NCBI GenBank assembly: GCA_900466745.1
Contig: UBNE01000027.1
Span: 62,001 to 126,000 of the forward strand
From: Hyphomicrobiales bacterium
GTDB taxonomy: Bacteria > Pseudomonadota > Alphaproteobacteria > Rhizobiales > Beijerinckiaceae
Direction: 5' to 3'
DNA length: 64,000 nucleotides
In this document: in pieces, positions 44,166-54,103 of the stretch
How the letters are laid out: each line of letters begins with the position of its first letter
Position numbering within the stretch: the stretch's first letter is position 1
The notes under the pieces: model-generated
Databases searched by the model: none
Told to the model about the DNA's origin: nothing
Seen by the model: the letters and a program-made list of their open reading frames with translations, nothing else
Made by a program: the position numbers and the translations under genes

Positions 44166-44645
44166 ATGACGAACGACATTCGGGCGCAGGGCGCCGACAA
44201 GCCGGCCCTGATCGTGGGCGTGCTGCTGCTGGTCGTCGCCTTCCTCGTCGGCTACGACGCCGCGCAGCAGACCATCGTCGCGACCTACGGCCTCGGCCCG
44301 ACGGCGATGCCCTATGTCGTCGCCTGCGGGCTCGTCATCCTCGGCTTCAGCCATTTCGTCGTGGCCTTCCGCGGCGGGCTTCCCAAGCCGGAGGCCGCCG
44401 ACGGCAAGGCCCTGCTCTGGATCGCCGCCGGCCTGGTCTGCCTGATCGGCTGCATCGCGCTGGGCGGCGGCTTCGTCATCGCCATCGCGCTGCTCTTCGC
44501 CTGCACCGCGCGCGGCATGGGCCGGCGGGCCTTCGCGGTCGATCTCGCGATCGGCTTCGTCCTCGGCCTCGCGATCTTCCTCGCCTTCGCCAAGCTGCTG
44601 ACGCTGATCCTGCCGTCCGGGCCGCTCGAGCGGCTGTTCCTCTGA
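44166..44645 (+). CDS. tctB: Tripartite tricarboxylate transporter small membrane subunit
   Basis: Four-helix TctB-family protein of 159 aa. Helices are at about 14-34, 45-64, 80-104 and 118-142, with [28 protein letters not shown] as the typical first loop. It lies 91 bp after tctC and 16 bp before tctA and should form the membrane complex with TctA. Confidence 0.92.
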   Translation: MTNDIRAQGADKPALIVGVLLLVVAFLVGYDAAQQTIVATYGLGPTAMPYVVACGLVILGFSHFVVAFRGGLPKPEAADGKALLWIAAGLVCLIGCIALGGGFVIAIALLFACTARGMGRRAFAVDLAIGFVLGLAIFLAFAKLLTLILPSGPLERLFL

Positions 44646-44661
44646 CCCGGCGGAGCGCCCC

Positions 44662-46161
44662 ATGGACACCCTGCTCTCCCTGCTCCACGGCTTCACCGTC
44701 GCCTTCGAGCCCGCCAAGCTGCTGTTCTGCCTGATCGGCGTCTTCCTCGGCACCGCCGTCGGCGTGCTGCCGGGCATCGGCCCGGCGCTGACGGTCGCGC
44801 TGCTGCTGCCGGTGACCTTCAAGCTCGACCCCGGCGGCTCGCTGATCATGTTCGCCGGCATCTACTATGGCGGCATGTATGGCGGCTCGACCACCGCGAT
44901 CCTGCTCAACGCGCCGGGCGAGAGCGCCTCGCTCGCGACCGCGCTCGAAGGCTCGAAGATGGCCAAGGCCGGCCGCGGCGGGCCGGCGCTGGCGACCTCC
45001 GCCATCGGCTCCTTCGTCGCCGGCCTCATCGCCACGATCGGCCTCGCCTTCCTGGCGCCCTGGCTGGTCGAGGTCGCGGTGAAGTTCGGCCCCTGGGATT
45101 ATTTCGCGCTGATGATCGTCGCCTTCGTCACCGTCTCGGCGACCTTCGGCGATTCCCCGCTGCGCGGCCTCACCAGCCTGTTCCTCGGCATCGCGCTCGG
45201 CCTGATCGGCATCGACAAGCTGACCGGCCAGGCGCGCCTCACCTTCGGTGTGCCGGAGCTGCTCAACGGCGTCGAGGTGACGACGCTCGCCGTCGGCCTG
45301 TTCGCGGTGGGCGAGGCTTTCTACGTCGCCTCCAAGCGCTTCCGCGACCCCGAGGAGATCATCCCGATCAAGGGCTCGCTGTGGATGACGAAGGAGGACT
45401 GGAAGCGCTCCTGGGCGCCGTGGCTGCGCGGCACCGCCTTCGGCTTCCCGATCGGCGCTTTGCCGGCCGGCGGCGCCGAGGTGCCGACCTTCCTGAGCTA
45501 TTCGACCGAGAAGAAGCTCTGCAAATATCCCGGCGAGTTCGGCAAGGGCGCGATCGAGGGCGTCGCCGGGCCGGAAGCCGCCAACAACGCCTCCGCCGCC
45601 GGCACGCTGGTGCCGCTGCTGACGCTCGGCCTGCCGACCTCGGCGACGGCGGCGATCATGCTCGCCGGCTTCCAGCAATACGGGCTCAACCCCGGCCCGC
45701 TGCTCTTCGCCGAGAAGCCCGACCTGGTCTGGGGCCTGATCGCCTCGCTGTTCATCGCCAACGTCATGCTGGTGATCCTCAACCTGCCGCTGGTCGGGCT
45801 CTGGGTGCGGCTGCTGGCGATCCCGCAGCCCTGGCTCTATGCCGGCATCCTCGTCTTCGCGACGATGGGCACGCTCGCGGTCAACGGCTCGCCGGTCGAG
45901 CTGACGATGCTCTTCGCCTTCGGCTTCATCGGCTACCTGATGCGCCGCTACGATTATCCGGTCGCGCCAATGGTGGTTGGGCTCATCCTCGGGCCGATGG
46001 CGGAGGCGCAGCTCCGGCGCGCTTTGCAGATCAGCCTCGGCGATCCGATGATCCTGCTGGAGAACCCGATCTCGGCGACGCTGCTCGGCATCGCCTTCAT
46101 CGCGCTGGTCGCTCCCTTCGTGATGAAGGGTCTCAACCGCTTCAAGGCTTCGGAGGACTGA
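44662..46161 (+). CDS. tctA: Tripartite tricarboxylate transporter large permease
   Basis: TctA-family permease of 499 aa with about 12 helices. The family signatures are present: [43 protein letters not shown] (split here into pieces of the motif), [19 protein letters not shown] and [22 protein letters not shown]. It forms the transport channel with TctB. Its 3' end overlaps the convergent epimerase gene by 20 bp. Confidence 0.95.
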   Translation: MDTLLSLLHGFTVAFEPAKLLFCLIGVFLGTAVGVLPGIGPALTVALLLPVTFKLDPGGSLIMFAGIYYGGMYGGSTTAILLNAPGESASLATALEGSKMAKAGRGGPALATSAIGSFVAGLIATIGLAFLAPWLVEVAVKFGPWDYFALMIVAFVTVSATFGDSPLRGLTSLFLGIALGLIGIDKLTGQARLTFGVPELLNGVEVTTLAVGLFAVGEAFYVASKRFRDPEEIIPIKGSLWMTKEDWKRSWAPWLRGTAFGFPIGALPAGGAEVPTFLSYSTEKKLCKYPGEFGKGAIEGVAGPEAANNASAAGTLVPLLTLGLPTSATAAIMLAGFQQYGLNPGPLLFAEKPDLVWGLIASLFIANVMLVILNLPLVGLWVRLLAIPQPWLYAGILVFATMGTLAVNGSPVELTMLFAFGFIGYLMRRYDYPVAPMVVGLILGPMAEAQLRRALQISLGDPMILLENPISATLLGIAFIALVAPFVMKGLNRFKASED

Positions 46162-47185
46162 CGAGGCCGAGCCGGAACAGGCTCTTGCCGGTCGCGACCA
46201 GCGCCTCGGCCGCCGGCCGGGGCTCCCAGCCGAGCATGGTCATCGCCTTGGCGCTCGTCGCGTTCTTGCGGCGCCCGAGCTCCGGCGTCGCCGCCAGCCG
46301 CGCCACCGCGCTGAAGCGGGCCGCGGCCCGCACCAGCCAGTTCGGCAAAACCCGCGTCGGAACCCGGCGCGCCCTCTCGCCCAGACCCGCCTTCAGCGCC
46401 AGCGCGATCTCCTGCATCGTCATGAAATTCCCGGCGACCGCCAGGAAGCGCTCGCCCGCCGCCGCCGGATCGCGCATGGCGCGCAGATGCAGATCGGCCA
46501 CGTCGCGAACGTCGACGACGCCGAACATGAGCTGCGGCAGGGCCGGAGGGCGGCCCTCCAGCAGGCTCTTCACCAGCACGATCGAGGGCGAGAGGTCGGG
46601 GCCGAGCAAGGGGCCGAAGATGCCGACCGGATTGACCACGGCCAGTTCCATGCCCTGCCCCTCGCCGTCGACGAAGCGCCAGGCCGCCTGCTCGGCCAGC
46701 GTCTTCGACCGGGGATAGGCAGCGAGCCCCGGCGCCGCCGGATCGGTCCAGTCGCGCTCGTCATAGGGGCGGCGAAGCGCGCGGCCATAGCCGATCGCCG
46801 CGAAGGAGGAGGTCAGCACCACCCGCCGGACGCCGGCCCGATGCGCGGCGCGCAGCACGCGCAAGGTGCCGTCGCGCGCCGGGCCGAGCAGTTCCGCCTC
46901 GTCGCGCGGCGCCGCGGCGAGCAGCGGCGAGGCGACATGCAATATATGGGTGCAGCCGGCCACCGCGGCGTCCCAGCCGTCATCCGCCATCAGATCGGCG
47001 GTCACGGTCTCGAAGCGCCCGTCGAGCGCGGCCCCCGCCCCGGCGAGCGCGGCCCGCAGCCCGGCCTCGCGGGCGCCGGAGCGCAGGCTGGCGCGGACAG
47101 CGTAGCCCGCATCGAGCAGGGCCAGGATGCAATGGCCGGCGACGAAGCCGGAGCCGCCAGTGACGAGAACGGTCTCGCGGGCCAT
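46142..47185 (-). CDS. NAD-dependent epimerase/dehydratase (dihydroflavonol reductase-like)
   Basis: Extended SDR of 347 aa. The Rossmann motif is [17 protein letters not shown], and the active site has SSFAAIGYG and a [13 protein letters not shown] helix (Y-x-x-S-K variant of YxxxK). This layout fits the dihydroflavonol-4-reductase/NAD-dependent epimerase group, whose bacterial substrates are largely unknown. It lies opposite tctA; orientation does not suggest a joint operon. Confidence 0.88.
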   Translation of the reverse strand: MARETVLVTGGSGFVAGHCILALLDAGYAVRASLRSGAREAGLRAALAGAGAALDGRFETVTADLMADDGWDAAVAGCTHILHVASPLLAAAPRDEAELLGPARDGTLRVLRAAHRAGVRRVVLTSSFAAIGYGRALRRPYDERDWTDPAAPGLAAYPRSKTLAEQAAWRFVDGEGQGMELAVVNPVGIFGPLLGPDLSPSIVLVKSLLEGRPPALPQLMFGVVDVRDVADLHLRAMRDPAAAGERFLAVAGNFMTMQEIALALKAGLGERARRVPTRVLPNWLVRAAARFSAVARLAATPELGRRKNATSAKAMTMLGWEPRPAAEALVATGKSLFRLGLVSPPKP

Positions 47186-47235
47186 GTCGATATCTCCGGC
47201 GTCAGAGGCGGCGGTCGTCGCCGCGGCATATGAAA

Positions 47236-47260
47236 AAGGCCGGCGGAAAGCGCCGGCCTT
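47236..47260 (-). terminator. Rho-independent terminator
   Basis: AAGGCCGGCG (47236-47245) pairs with CGCCGGCCTT (47251-47260), a perfect 10-bp stem with a 5-nt loop. Read on the minus strand the stem is followed by T5, so it would terminate the DUF2059 gene. In the other direction the T-run is short. Confidence 0.85.
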
Positions 47261-47299
47261 CGTCGGATATCCGGCCGGCGCCCGGCAAGGCGCGGCGCG

Positions 47300-47797
47300 T
47301 CAGAGCGTGTGGCCGCGCTTGCGCATCTCCTGCGAGAAGCGATCGAACAGATAGTTGCTGGTCTGGACGCTCCAGGCCTGCAGCAGCGGGAAGATGTCCT
47401 TCATCGCCTCGCCGCGCAGGCTGGTATAGCGCTGGCCGACCGGCGACTTGAAGAATGCGACGACCGCCTTGAGGTCGTCTTCCGTCATCTTGCTGGCGAA
47501 GACCGCCGCCGAGGTCTTCGCCATCTCGTCGATGCGCTTCTCGGCCTCGGGCTTCAGCTCGGCCGCGACCGCGTCGGCGTCCTTCTTCATCTCGGGCCGC
47601 GTCGCGACGAGCTGCTGCGCGCTGTCCTCGAACTCCTTGTAGATGTTCGTGATGTTCTGGGTGACGCCGGTCAGGTCCATGACCTCGCGGGCCGCCTGGA
47701 GATGGCTCGGGGTCAGGCTCGGGGCCTGCGCGAAGGCGGGGGCGGCGCAGAGCAGCACCAGGCCCAGAAACGCGCTGGCGAGAGAGTGGCGGACCAT
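47300..47797 (-). CDS. Exported DUF2059 protein
   Basis: A 165-aa protein with signal peptide (about 1-23, ending AFAQ). The mature part is helical and typical of DUF2059: AAREVMDLTGVTQNI, the middle helix region and MTEDDLKAVVAFFKSPVGQRYTSL. Function unknown. From memory, Hyphomicrobiales often place a DUF2059 gene between rpiA and gor; here rpiA is 109 bp away on the same strand, but gor is 5.7 kb further on. Confidence 0.85.
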   Translation of the reverse strand: MVRHSLASAFLGLVLLCAAPAFAQAPSLTPSHLQAAREVMDLTGVTQNITNIYKEFEDSAQQLVATRPEMKKDADAVAAELKPEAEKRIDEMAKTSAAVFASKMTEDDLKAVVAFFKSPVGQRYTSLRGEAMKDIFPLLQAWSVQTSNYLFDRFSQEMRKRGHTL

Positions 47798-47906
47798 CGA
47801 TTCAAAACCCCTTCGTCGTTGAGGGCGCGCCGGCAGGCCCGGCAGCGCCCCTGGCCCCGCGGGCCGCGTTCGCGCGTTCCTTAGCGTGGATCGCGCCGGA
47901 ATGGAA

Positions 47907-48608
47907 TCACTCGATCCGGCCGAGCAGCCTGAGCCCCCCGGCGCCGGCGAGGATGGCTCCGCTGGCGAGGCCGATGAACAGGCCGTGCTCGACCACGCCC
48001 GGAACCATGTTGAGAGCCTGAGCCAGCAATTCGGGCCGCTCTATGGCGCCGAGCCGGGCATCGAGGATGAAATGCCCGCCATCGGTGACCAGGGGGCCGC
48101 CATCGGGGCGCCGGCGCAGCGCGATATCCCCTGCGGCGCCCGAGGCCGCGATCGCGGTCGCGACCGCCCGGCGCGTCGCCTCCAGCCCGAAGGGAACGAC
48201 CTCGATCGGCAGCGGAAAACGGCCGAGCGTCGGCACGAGCTTGCCGTCATCGGCGATCACGACCATGCGGGCGGAGGCCGCGGCGACGATCTTCTCGCGC
48301 AGCAGCGCGGCCCCGCCGCCCTTGATCAGGCGCAGTTGCGGGTCGATCTCGTCGGCGCCGTCGACCGTCAGGTCGAGCGCGGGCGTCTCGTCGAGGGTCG
48401 ACATCGGGATGTTCAGGGAAACCGCCTGCGCCTGCGTCGCCTCGGAGGTCGCGACGCAGAGGACGTCGAGTCCCTCGGCGACGCGCCGGCCGAGCAGGTC
48501 GACGAAGTGCTTCGCGGTCGAGCCCGTCCCGAGGCCCAGCCGCATGCCGGGACGGACCAGCTCGAGCGCGCGGGCCGCAGCCTGCCTCTTCAGTTCATCG
48601 GCGCTCAT
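47907..48608 (-). CDS. rpiA: Ribose-5-phosphate isomerase A
   Basis: Interconverts ribose 5-phosphate and ribulose 5-phosphate. The 233-aa sequence has [16 protein letters not shown], the active-site DGADEID and [14 protein letters not shown]. The start MSADELKRQ is the family N-terminus. It is co-oriented with the DUF2059 gene and an exported protein gene upstream. Confidence 0.96.
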   Translation of the reverse strand: MSADELKRQAAARALELVRPGMRLGLGTGSTAKHFVDLLGRRVAEGLDVLCVATSEATQAQAVSLNIPMSTLDETPALDLTVDGADEIDPQLRLIKGGGAALLREKIVAAASARMVVIADDGKLVPTLGRFPLPIEVVPFGLEATRRAVATAIAASGAAGDIALRRRPDGGPLVTDGGHFILDARLGAIERPELLAQALNMVPGVVEHGLFIGLASGAILAGAGGLRLLGRIE

Positions 48609-48727
48609 CGTTCCATCCGTGGCGTTCGCGGGACATCGGGCCGATCCGCAGCGGATGGCGGCGCCCTCCTGCCGCGCCGGCGCGCGAGAGTCCAGCCCCG
48701 CCCCACGCCTTCGCGCCCGCCGCGCCG

Positions 48728-49120
48728 CTATTTCCCCTGAGGCGTGCAGACGGTCTTGTCGTCGAAGACGTAGCAGATGCTCATCTCGCCGGTGCGCAGA
48801 TTGACGCGGAAGATGCCGCCCTCCTTCTCGTGGCGGGAGGGCATCAGCCCGTATTCGCCCGGCGCCTGCGGGCCGGCGCCCTCGCCCGCCGGGAAGCAGA
48901 TGGTGACGCCGACGCCGCCTTCCTTGAGCTGGAACTGGCAGGCGCCAACCTCCCCCGTCGCCCGGTCGACGCGGTAGACGCGGTTGAGATCGTTCTGCGG
49001 GGCCGGGGCGAAGGCGAAATTGCCGGCGAGGGCCGGCCCGGCCAGGGCCAGCGGCAGGACCGACCAGCGCAGGCCGCGCGGCAGCATCTCGACCATCTTC
49101 GACATCACGAGCTTCGACAT
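48728..49120 (-). CDS. Small exported protein
   Basis: A 130-aa product with a signal-like N-terminus (about 14-33, [18 protein letters not shown]). The mature part has paired cysteines ([27 protein letters not shown]) and beta-like character. The first codons are a near-duplicate (MSKLV then MSKMV) created by a 15-bp direct repeat at 49101-49125, so either of two ATGs, 49120 or 49105, could be used. Family not recognised. Confidence 0.7.
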   Translation of the reverse strand: MSKLVMSKMVEMLPRGLRWSVLPLALAGPALAGNFAFAPAPQNDLNRVYRVDRATGEVGACQFQLKEGGVGVTICFPAGEGAGPQAPGEYGLMPSRHEKEGGIFRVNLRTGEMSICYVFDDKTVCTPQGK

Positions 49121-49126
49121 CACGGG
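49098..49126. repeat. Tandem 15-bp duplication at a gene start
   Basis: CTTCGACATCACGAG is repeated immediately as CTTCGACATCACGGG (49098-49127 region, one mismatch). It duplicates the first five codons of the exported-protein gene on the minus strand, giving two possible starts. A simple replication-slippage product, either neutral or changing initiation. Confidence 0.75.
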
Positions 49127-49294
49127 CTTCCCTGCGCGCCGACCGGCGGCGAATCGCGGCACAGGATAGCACCATGCCGGCCGGATTGAGGCGGCGCCTG
49201 ACCGGGTTGCGCCGCGGGCGCTTGCCAAAGCGGGGCCGAGCCCGTTTAAGCCTTGGCGATGCGGCCGGACCGGCGGCCCAAGGGAAACGCGACC

Positions 49295-49984
49295 ATGAGC
49301 CTCACCCCCATCGTCGTCTTCGATCTCGACGGCACCCTGGCCGAGACGGCGCCCGACATCATGCGCACGCTGAACGTCATCCTGGAGCAGGAAGGCCTCG
49401 CCGCATTGCCGCTCGGACGGGCGCGCGAGCTGGTCGGCGCCGGGGCGAAGGCGCTGATCGAGCGCGGCTTCAAGGTTTCGGGCCGGCCGCTCGACCCGGA
49501 GACGCTGGAGCGCCTGTTCCAGGAATTCCTGGCGGTCTATGCGCGGGACGTCGCCTCCAGCAGCCATCTCTTCGACGGGGTTCTGGGCGCGATGGACGCG
49601 CTCTTGGCCGAGGGCTTCGCGCTCGCTGTCTGCACCAACAAGCCGATCCTGCACACCCGGCTGATTCTCGACCATTTCGACATCGCCGGGCGCTTCGCCG
49701 CCGTGGCCGGCCGCGACAGCTTCCCCTATTTCAAGCCCGATCCGCGTCACCTCACCCTGACGATCGAGATGGCGAAGGGCGATCCGCGCCGGGCCGTGAT
49801 GATCGGCGATTCGCGCACCGACATCGCGACCGCGCGGGCCGCCGGCATCCCCTCGATCTGCGTGCCCTTCGGCTATACGGACGTGCCGATCGAGACGCTG
49901 GAGCCGGATTTCGTGATCCAGCATTTCGACGAGCTGCCGGCCGCGGTCGCCCGCGCGCTCGATCCTGCCGCCATCGTCTCCTGA
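49295..49984 (+). CDS. gph: Phosphoglycolate phosphatase-like HAD hydrolase
   Basis: HAD-superfamily phosphatase of 229 aa. Motif I DLDGT has D10 and D12, motif II is CTNKP, the lysine is in FPYFKPDP and motif III/IV is [12 protein letters not shown]. The cap domain and length fit phosphoglycolate phosphatase (Gph). Placement next to rpiA is common in this order. tRNA-Val follows. Confidence 0.9.
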   Translation: MSLTPIVVFDLDGTLAETAPDIMRTLNVILEQEGLAALPLGRARELVGAGAKALIERGFKVSGRPLDPETLERLFQEFLAVYARDVASSSHLFDGVLGAMDALLAEGFALAVCTNKPILHTRLILDHFDIAGRFAAVAGRDSFPYFKPDPRHLTLTIEMAKGDPRRAVMIGDSRTDIATARAAGIPSICVPFGYTDVPIETLEPDFVIQHFDELPAAVARALDPAAIVS

Positions 49985-50037
49985 GCGCAGACTTGTCCTT
50001 GACGGCACCCGATGCGCCGACTAGGAGAAGCGCGTCC

Positions 50038-50112
50038 GGGCGATTAGCTCAGCGGTAGAGCACTCCCTTCACACGGGAGGGGTCACAGGTTCGATCCCTG
50101 TATCGCCCACCA
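50038..50112 (+). tRNA. tRNA-Val (CAC)
   Basis: Complete 75-nt cloverleaf with encoded CCA. The acceptor GGGCGAT pairs with ATCGCCC, anticodon stem CTCCC/GGGAG encloses TTCACAC with anticodon CAC, and the T arm is ACAGG-TTCGATC-CCTGT. No integrated element is attached to it. Confidence 0.98.
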
Positions 50113-50304
50113 TTTCTTCCGGATCTCCCCCGCCCGCATCCCCAGGCGCTCCACGCGAAGCACGGGTGCGACCGCCGCGCGGGCCGTGGCGGGACGCTGC
50201 CCGCCGCCCTTGTTTTCGGCCCCTGCCGCACCACCTTGAGGAAGGCGGCGCAACGCCGGTTTTCAGCCATCAGGCGATGCCGCCGGATGCGATGAGGTGC
50301 GCCG

Positions 50305-50952
50305 ATGCACGCGCGGACCGAAACCCGATTCCCTCGACATCCACCCACCCGACGGGACTTCCTCTTCCTGACCACGGCCGCCTTCGGCGCCGTCGGCGCG
50401 GGCGCCGTGGCCTGGCCCGTCATCACCTCGATGAAGCCCTCGGTCGACGTCAGGGCGGCGGGCGAGCCGGTCTCCATCGACCTTTCGCATCTCCAGCCCG
50501 GCCAGCAGATTTCCCTCTTCTGGCAGGGCAAGCCGATCTTCGTCCTGCACCGCACCGCGCCGGCTCTCGCCGAGCTGAAGAACCCGGCCCTGCTGGCGAG
50601 GCTGGGCGACCCCGATTCCACGGTCGTCCAGCAGCCGGACTATGCCCGGAACTGGTGCCGGTCGAGCAGGCCGGAATTCCTGGTCGTCATCGCCATCTGC
50701 ACCCATCTCGGCTGCATCCCCACGATCCGGCCCGACAGCGGCGACACCAGCGTCGACGCCGCCTGGCCCGGCGGCTATTTCTGCCCGTGCCACGGCTCGA
50801 AATACGACCTGGCGGGGCGCGTCTTCCGCGGCGTTCCCGCTCCCTACAATCTTCCCGTCCCGCCCCATCACTACACCGGCGACACGATGCTGGTGGTCGG
50901 CGAGAACCCCGCCGGCGAGGATTTCTCGCTGTCCTCGATCGAGCAGCTCTGA
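50305..50952 (+). CDS. petA: Ubiquinol-cytochrome c reductase Rieske subunit
   Basis: Rieske iron-sulfur protein of 215 aa. A Tat-type anchor (TRRDFLFLTTAAFGA, about 15-43) precedes the soluble domain with the cluster ligands C132-T-H134 and C160-P-C-H163, plus C137 and C162 for the usual disulfide. It would pass electrons from ubiquinol to cytochrome c1 in the bc1 complex. petB and petC are not beside it, unlike the usual petABC operon, so it may be a second copy or a dispersed gene. Confidence 0.93.
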   Translation: MHARTETRFPRHPPTRRDFLFLTTAAFGAVGAGAVAWPVITSMKPSVDVRAAGEPVSIDLSHLQPGQQISLFWQGKPIFVLHRTAPALAELKNPALLARLGDPDSTVVQQPDYARNWCRSSRPEFLVVIAICTHLGCIPTIRPDSGDTSVDAAWPGGYFCPCHGSKYDLAGRVFRGVPAPYNLPVPPHHYTGDTMLVVGENPAGEDFSLSSIEQL

Positions 50953-51030
50953 GCCGCTTCGCCGTCGCGGAACCACGCGGTCATGCCGCGAGCAGGCCCA
51001 CAGGGCAGCCTGACCCATCGCATTGCCGGC

Positions 51031-51079
51031 GCATCGGATCTTTCCGAGAAGCGGATTCCGCTTTCCCCTCCGATGCTCT
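51031..51079. repeat. AGAGCA-type palindromic element, copy 2
   Basis: Read on the minus strand this starts AGAGCATCGGA and contains AAGCGGATTCCGCTT. The ends GCATCGGA (51031-51038) and TCCGATGC (51069-51076) pair, and so does the inner AAGCGGA/TCCGCTT, giving nested palindromes. Related to the element at 16285 and at about 53293. Confidence 0.6.
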
Positions 51080-51088
51080 GGCAGCCGC

Positions 51089-52144
51089 CTATCGCGAGAC
51101 GCGCGCGGCGGCGTCCGGCAGCGGCGGGCCGCCTTTGGCGATCCTTGCCAGTTCCGCCTCGACCCGCTGCGCGATCGGTAGGCGGAAGTGGAGATTATCC
51201 CAGTAATTGGCATCCTGCGTCGTCACCGGCGAGGCGTGGGCGTAGTCCACCACCATGGCGCCGTGGCGCCGGGCCAGCGCGACGATCGCGGCCTTGCAGG
51301 CGTCGTGGCGCTGGCCGGCGACGCTGCCCTCGCGCGGGAAGGCGGCGACATGGGAAGGCGGCAGGACCAGCATCAGGCGGGTGGATTTCGGATAGGATGC
51401 GAGAACCTCCTCCAGCCAGTCCAGGGCCGGGAAGCGCCAGCCCGCCCTTTCGGCCGCCGGCACCGGCTCCGGCGGCAGGGGCGCCAGCTCCGCCGGGGTG
51501 CCGCCGGCCGCCCCGTAGATGTGGCCGCGGGCGCGGGCGAGATCGTAGCTTCCCTCGGGCGGGGTGAAGACCGCGTAGCCGTCGCCGCGGATCCGCTCCG
51601 GGCCGAGGCCGAGGCGATGCGCGAAGAGCCGGCCGGCGATCTCGAGATTGGTCAGGTTCATCAGCTTCAGCCAGTCGAACCAGCGCACCTCGCGCGTGAA
51701 CCAGGCCGGAACGGGCCGCGGCGTCAGGCGCTTGGCCGGATCGGTCGCGTCGGCCTCGCACCAGGTCGCGTCGAGCCCCCAGATCAGCCAGCGCGGCGCG
51801 GCGGCGTGCTCGCGGAAGAGCCGCGCCGCCTGCGTCTGCTCCCAGGGGGTCGCGGCGTTCATCGCCAGGTTGACGAAGCGGGCGCCGAGATCGCGCGACA
51901 GGGCCTGCGGGTCGATCAGGCGCATCGTCGAGGTGCCGACGACCGCCGCGTCGAAGGCCCCGGAACGCACGAGCTGCGGGTACATGTAGCGCTGGTTGAT
52001 GTCCATGATCGGCCGGGCGGCCTGCCCGGCATGGACGCGCATGCCGAAGGGATCGAGCGCGGCGACGAAGCCCAGCAGCAGGCCGGCGCAGGCGAGCGCC
52101 GCCAGCAGGAACCATCGCGACCAGGCAATCCAGGCTTTCGCCAT
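51089..52144 (-). CDS. Membrane-anchored SGNH-like protein
   Basis: A 351-aa protein with one N-terminal membrane helix (about 8-30). The large extracytoplasmic part has GTSTMR near the start and Y-W-D-N-L-H near the end, which fit the first and last blocks of SGNH/GDSL-like folds (AlgX/DltD-type), with the D-x-x-H pair apparently kept. It could acylate or deacylate a cell-surface polymer. Family assignment is moderate; no glycan genes adjoin it. Confidence 0.6.
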   Translation of the reverse strand: MAKAWIAWSRWFLLAALACAGLLLGFVAALDPFGMRVHAGQAARPIMDINQRYMYPQLVRSGAFDAAVVGTSTMRLIDPQALSRDLGARFVNLAMNAATPWEQTQAARLFREHAAAPRWLIWGLDATWCEADATDPAKRLTPRPVPAWFTREVRWFDWLKLMNLTNLEIAGRLFAHRLGLGPERIRGDGYAVFTPPEGSYDLARARGHIYGAAGGTPAELAPLPPEPVPAAERAGWRFPALDWLEEVLASYPKSTRLMLVLPPSHVAAFPREGSVAGQRHDACKAAIVALARRHGAMVVDYAHASPVTTQDANYWDNLHFRLPIAQRVEAELARIAKGGPPLPDAAARVSR

Positions 52145-52279
52145 CTCGGCATTTCGCTCCGCAGGATGCGGCGCTGCATCCGCCGCTGCTGGGGCGCGTC
52201 TTCGCACGAACGAGGCCACCAGAACAATCGGCAAGCGCGGGCGCTGGCTGCGGCGTCCCGAACATGCGAGAAGCCGGCG

Positions 52280-53209
52280 ATGCTCCGGGACCTTTTCCGT
52301 TCCCCGCCCCGCCGGCGCCGCCTCGTTCCGCTGCTGCTGTCGGCGGCGGTGGCGCTCGCCGCCATGCCCGCCGGCGCCGAGGAGGCCGCGACGCCCTCCT
52401 CCGGCATCGAGGACGCGCTCTGCCGGCTGATCGACGACGCGGCGCGCACGCATTCCGTGCCCGCCGCCTTCCTGACGCGGCTGATCTTCCAGGAATCGAG
52501 CTTCCGCCCCGGCGTCACCAGCCCGGCCGGGGCGCAGGGCGTCGCGCAGTTCATGCCCGGCACGGCGCGCGAGCGCGGGCTCATCGACCCCTTCGACCCC
52601 GAGCAGGCCGTCCCCAAGGCCGCGCATTTCCTGGCCGAGCTGCGCGACCGCTTCGGCAATTGGGGGCTGGCAGCCGCGGCCTATAATGGCGGGCCGAACC
52701 GCGTCGCCGCCTGGCTCGCCGCCCGCAAGGCGAAGCAGAGCCGCTTCCTGCCCTATGAGACGGAGAACTACGTCCTCTCGGTCACCGGCCACACCGCCGA
52801 GGACTGGGCCGAGGATGCCGAGAACACCGCCCATGGCGACGGGCGCTCGCCGCCGCCGCTCGCCATGGCGCAGGAGGCGCAGGCCGGCTGCGCACCGACG
52901 CTGGCCGCGATCCGGCGCGGGCGCCCCGCCCTGCCCGCGATCGCGCAGGCGCCCTTCGCGCCCTGGGGCGTGCAGCTCGCCGGCAATTTCTCGAAGGCGC
53001 GGGCGCTGGCCTCCTTCCAGCGCGCCGGGGCGCGGCACCGCAGCATCATCGGAGACCTCCAGCCGATGGTGATCGGCACGCGGCTGCGCAGCCGCGGGAC
53101 GCGCGCCTTCTACCGGGTGCGCCTGCCGGCCGCGACGCGGGCCGAGGCCGCCGCGCTGTGCCGGCGCATCCAGGCGGACCGGGGCGCCTGCGTCGTCCTG
53201 AGAAGCTGA
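52280..53209 (+). CDS. Lytic transglycosylase with SPOR domain
   Basis: Peptidoglycan-cleaving enzyme of 309 aa. The signal peptide ends near AGAEE. The SLT domain (about 50-165) has the catalytic E72 in IFQESSF, then GAQGVAQFMPGTA and AAYNGGPNRV. The C-terminal SPOR-like domain (about 220-309, with VQLAGNFSKARALASFQR) should bind denuded glycan at the division site. It is divergent from the SGNH-like gene, 135 bp away. Confidence 0.92.
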   Translation: MLRDLFRSPPRRRRLVPLLLSAAVALAAMPAGAEEAATPSSGIEDALCRLIDDAARTHSVPAAFLTRLIFQESSFRPGVTSPAGAQGVAQFMPGTARERGLIDPFDPEQAVPKAAHFLAELRDRFGNWGLAAAAYNGGPNRVAAWLAARKAKQSRFLPYETENYVLSVTGHTAEDWAEDAENTAHGDGRSPPPLAMAQEAQAGCAPTLAAIRRGRPALPAIAQAPFAPWGVQLAGNFSKARALASFQRAGARHRSIIGDLQPMVIGTRLRSRGTRAFYRVRLPAATRAEAAALCRRIQADRGACVVLRS

Positions 53210-53292
53210 GGCTCAGCCTTTCGGCGAGAGGATCGGACTGAGCATCATACTCAGCTCGATACTTCATCGAATTGATTTTGCATCGTCTTTTA

Positions 53293-53317
53293 CCGAAAGC
53301 CGCGCTCCGCTTTTCGG
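53293..53317. repeat. AGAGCA-type palindrome, partial copy 3
   Basis: CCGAAAGC (53293-53300) and GCTTTTCGG (53309-53317) form the core of the same palindrome family as 16285-16321, here without the AGAGCA tag. It lies in the 290-bp gap before the L,D-transpeptidase gene. Confidence 0.5.
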
Positions 53318-53441
53318 GCCGGTGCGTTAAGGGCCATGTTGCAAGCGCGCAACGCGGCAAAGCAAAGCTCCTCCGCTCTCATCGATGTGATGGCGGCGCA
53401 ATTGCACGGCCCAAATGAGTCTGACAGGACATTGAGGAGAC

Positions 53442-53461
53442 GTTGACCTTTCCGTGTCAAC
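53442..53461. promoter_or_regulatory. Inverted repeat in the L,D-transpeptidase leader
   Basis: GTTGAC (53442-53447) and GTCAAC (53456-53461) are a 6-bp inverted repeat with an 8-nt spacer, about 38 bp upstream of the L,D-transpeptidase start. Its position fits an operator, but no regulator family is implied by the sequence. Confidence 0.3.
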
Positions 53462-53498
53462 TTCGTGCCAGCGCCACCGATCGCCCGAGGTCCTTCCG

Positions 53499-54077
53499 AT
53501 GCTTCGCTCCACCCGTCTGGCCGTTCTCGCCGGCCTTGGCCTGCTTGCCCTGGGCACCGCCGCCCGCGCCGAAATCGACCCGCTGACGCGCCAGCCGCTG
53601 GTCACCTATGTCGACCCCGCCAAGGCCCAGGCGACCGCCGTGCCGCGCGAGATCGTCGACTATCCGACCCGGCAGCGCCCGGGCACCATCGTCGTCAACA
53701 CCACCGAGCGGCGCCTCTATTTCGTGCTGCCGGACGGCAAGGCCGTGCGCTACGGCGTCGGCGTCGGCCGCCCCGGCTTCGACTGGGCCGGCGCCCATGC
53801 GATCACCCGCAAGGCCGAATGGCCCGGCTGGACGCCGCCGGCCTCGATGCTGAAGCGCCGCCCCGACCTGCCGCGCCACATGGCCGGCGGGCCGGACAAC
53901 CCGCTCGGCGCCCGCGCGCTCTATCTCGGCTCGACGCTCTACCGCATCCACGGCTCGAACGAGCCGGAAACGATCGGCCAGGCCGTCTCCTCGGGCTGCA
54001 TCCGCATGCTGAACGAGGACGTCATCGACCTCTACGAGCGGGCCAAGGTCGGCACGCGGGTCGTCGTGGCGCGCTGA
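53499..54077 (+). CDS. L,D-transpeptidase (ErfK/YbiS family)
   Basis: Periplasmic YkuD-domain enzyme of 192 aa with a signal peptide ending near ARAE. The catalytic HGSNEPETIGQAVSSGCIRM holds H151 and C167 at normal spacing. Such enzymes make 3-3 cross-links or attach outer-membrane proteins to peptidoglycan, as known in Hyphomicrobiales. The catalytic domain occupies nearly the whole mature chain, the compact form. A terminator follows. Confidence 0.93.
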   Translation: MLRSTRLAVLAGLGLLALGTAARAEIDPLTRQPLVTYVDPAKAQATAVPREIVDYPTRQRPGTIVVNTTERRLYFVLPDGKAVRYGVGVGRPGFDWAGAHAITRKAEWPGWTPPASMLKRRPDLPRHMAGGPDNPLGARALYLGSTLYRIHGSNEPETIGQAVSSGCIRMLNEDVIDLYERAKVGTRVVVAR

Positions 54078-54103
54078 GCCGCGGCGCTCCCTCCCAGCTT
54101 AAG

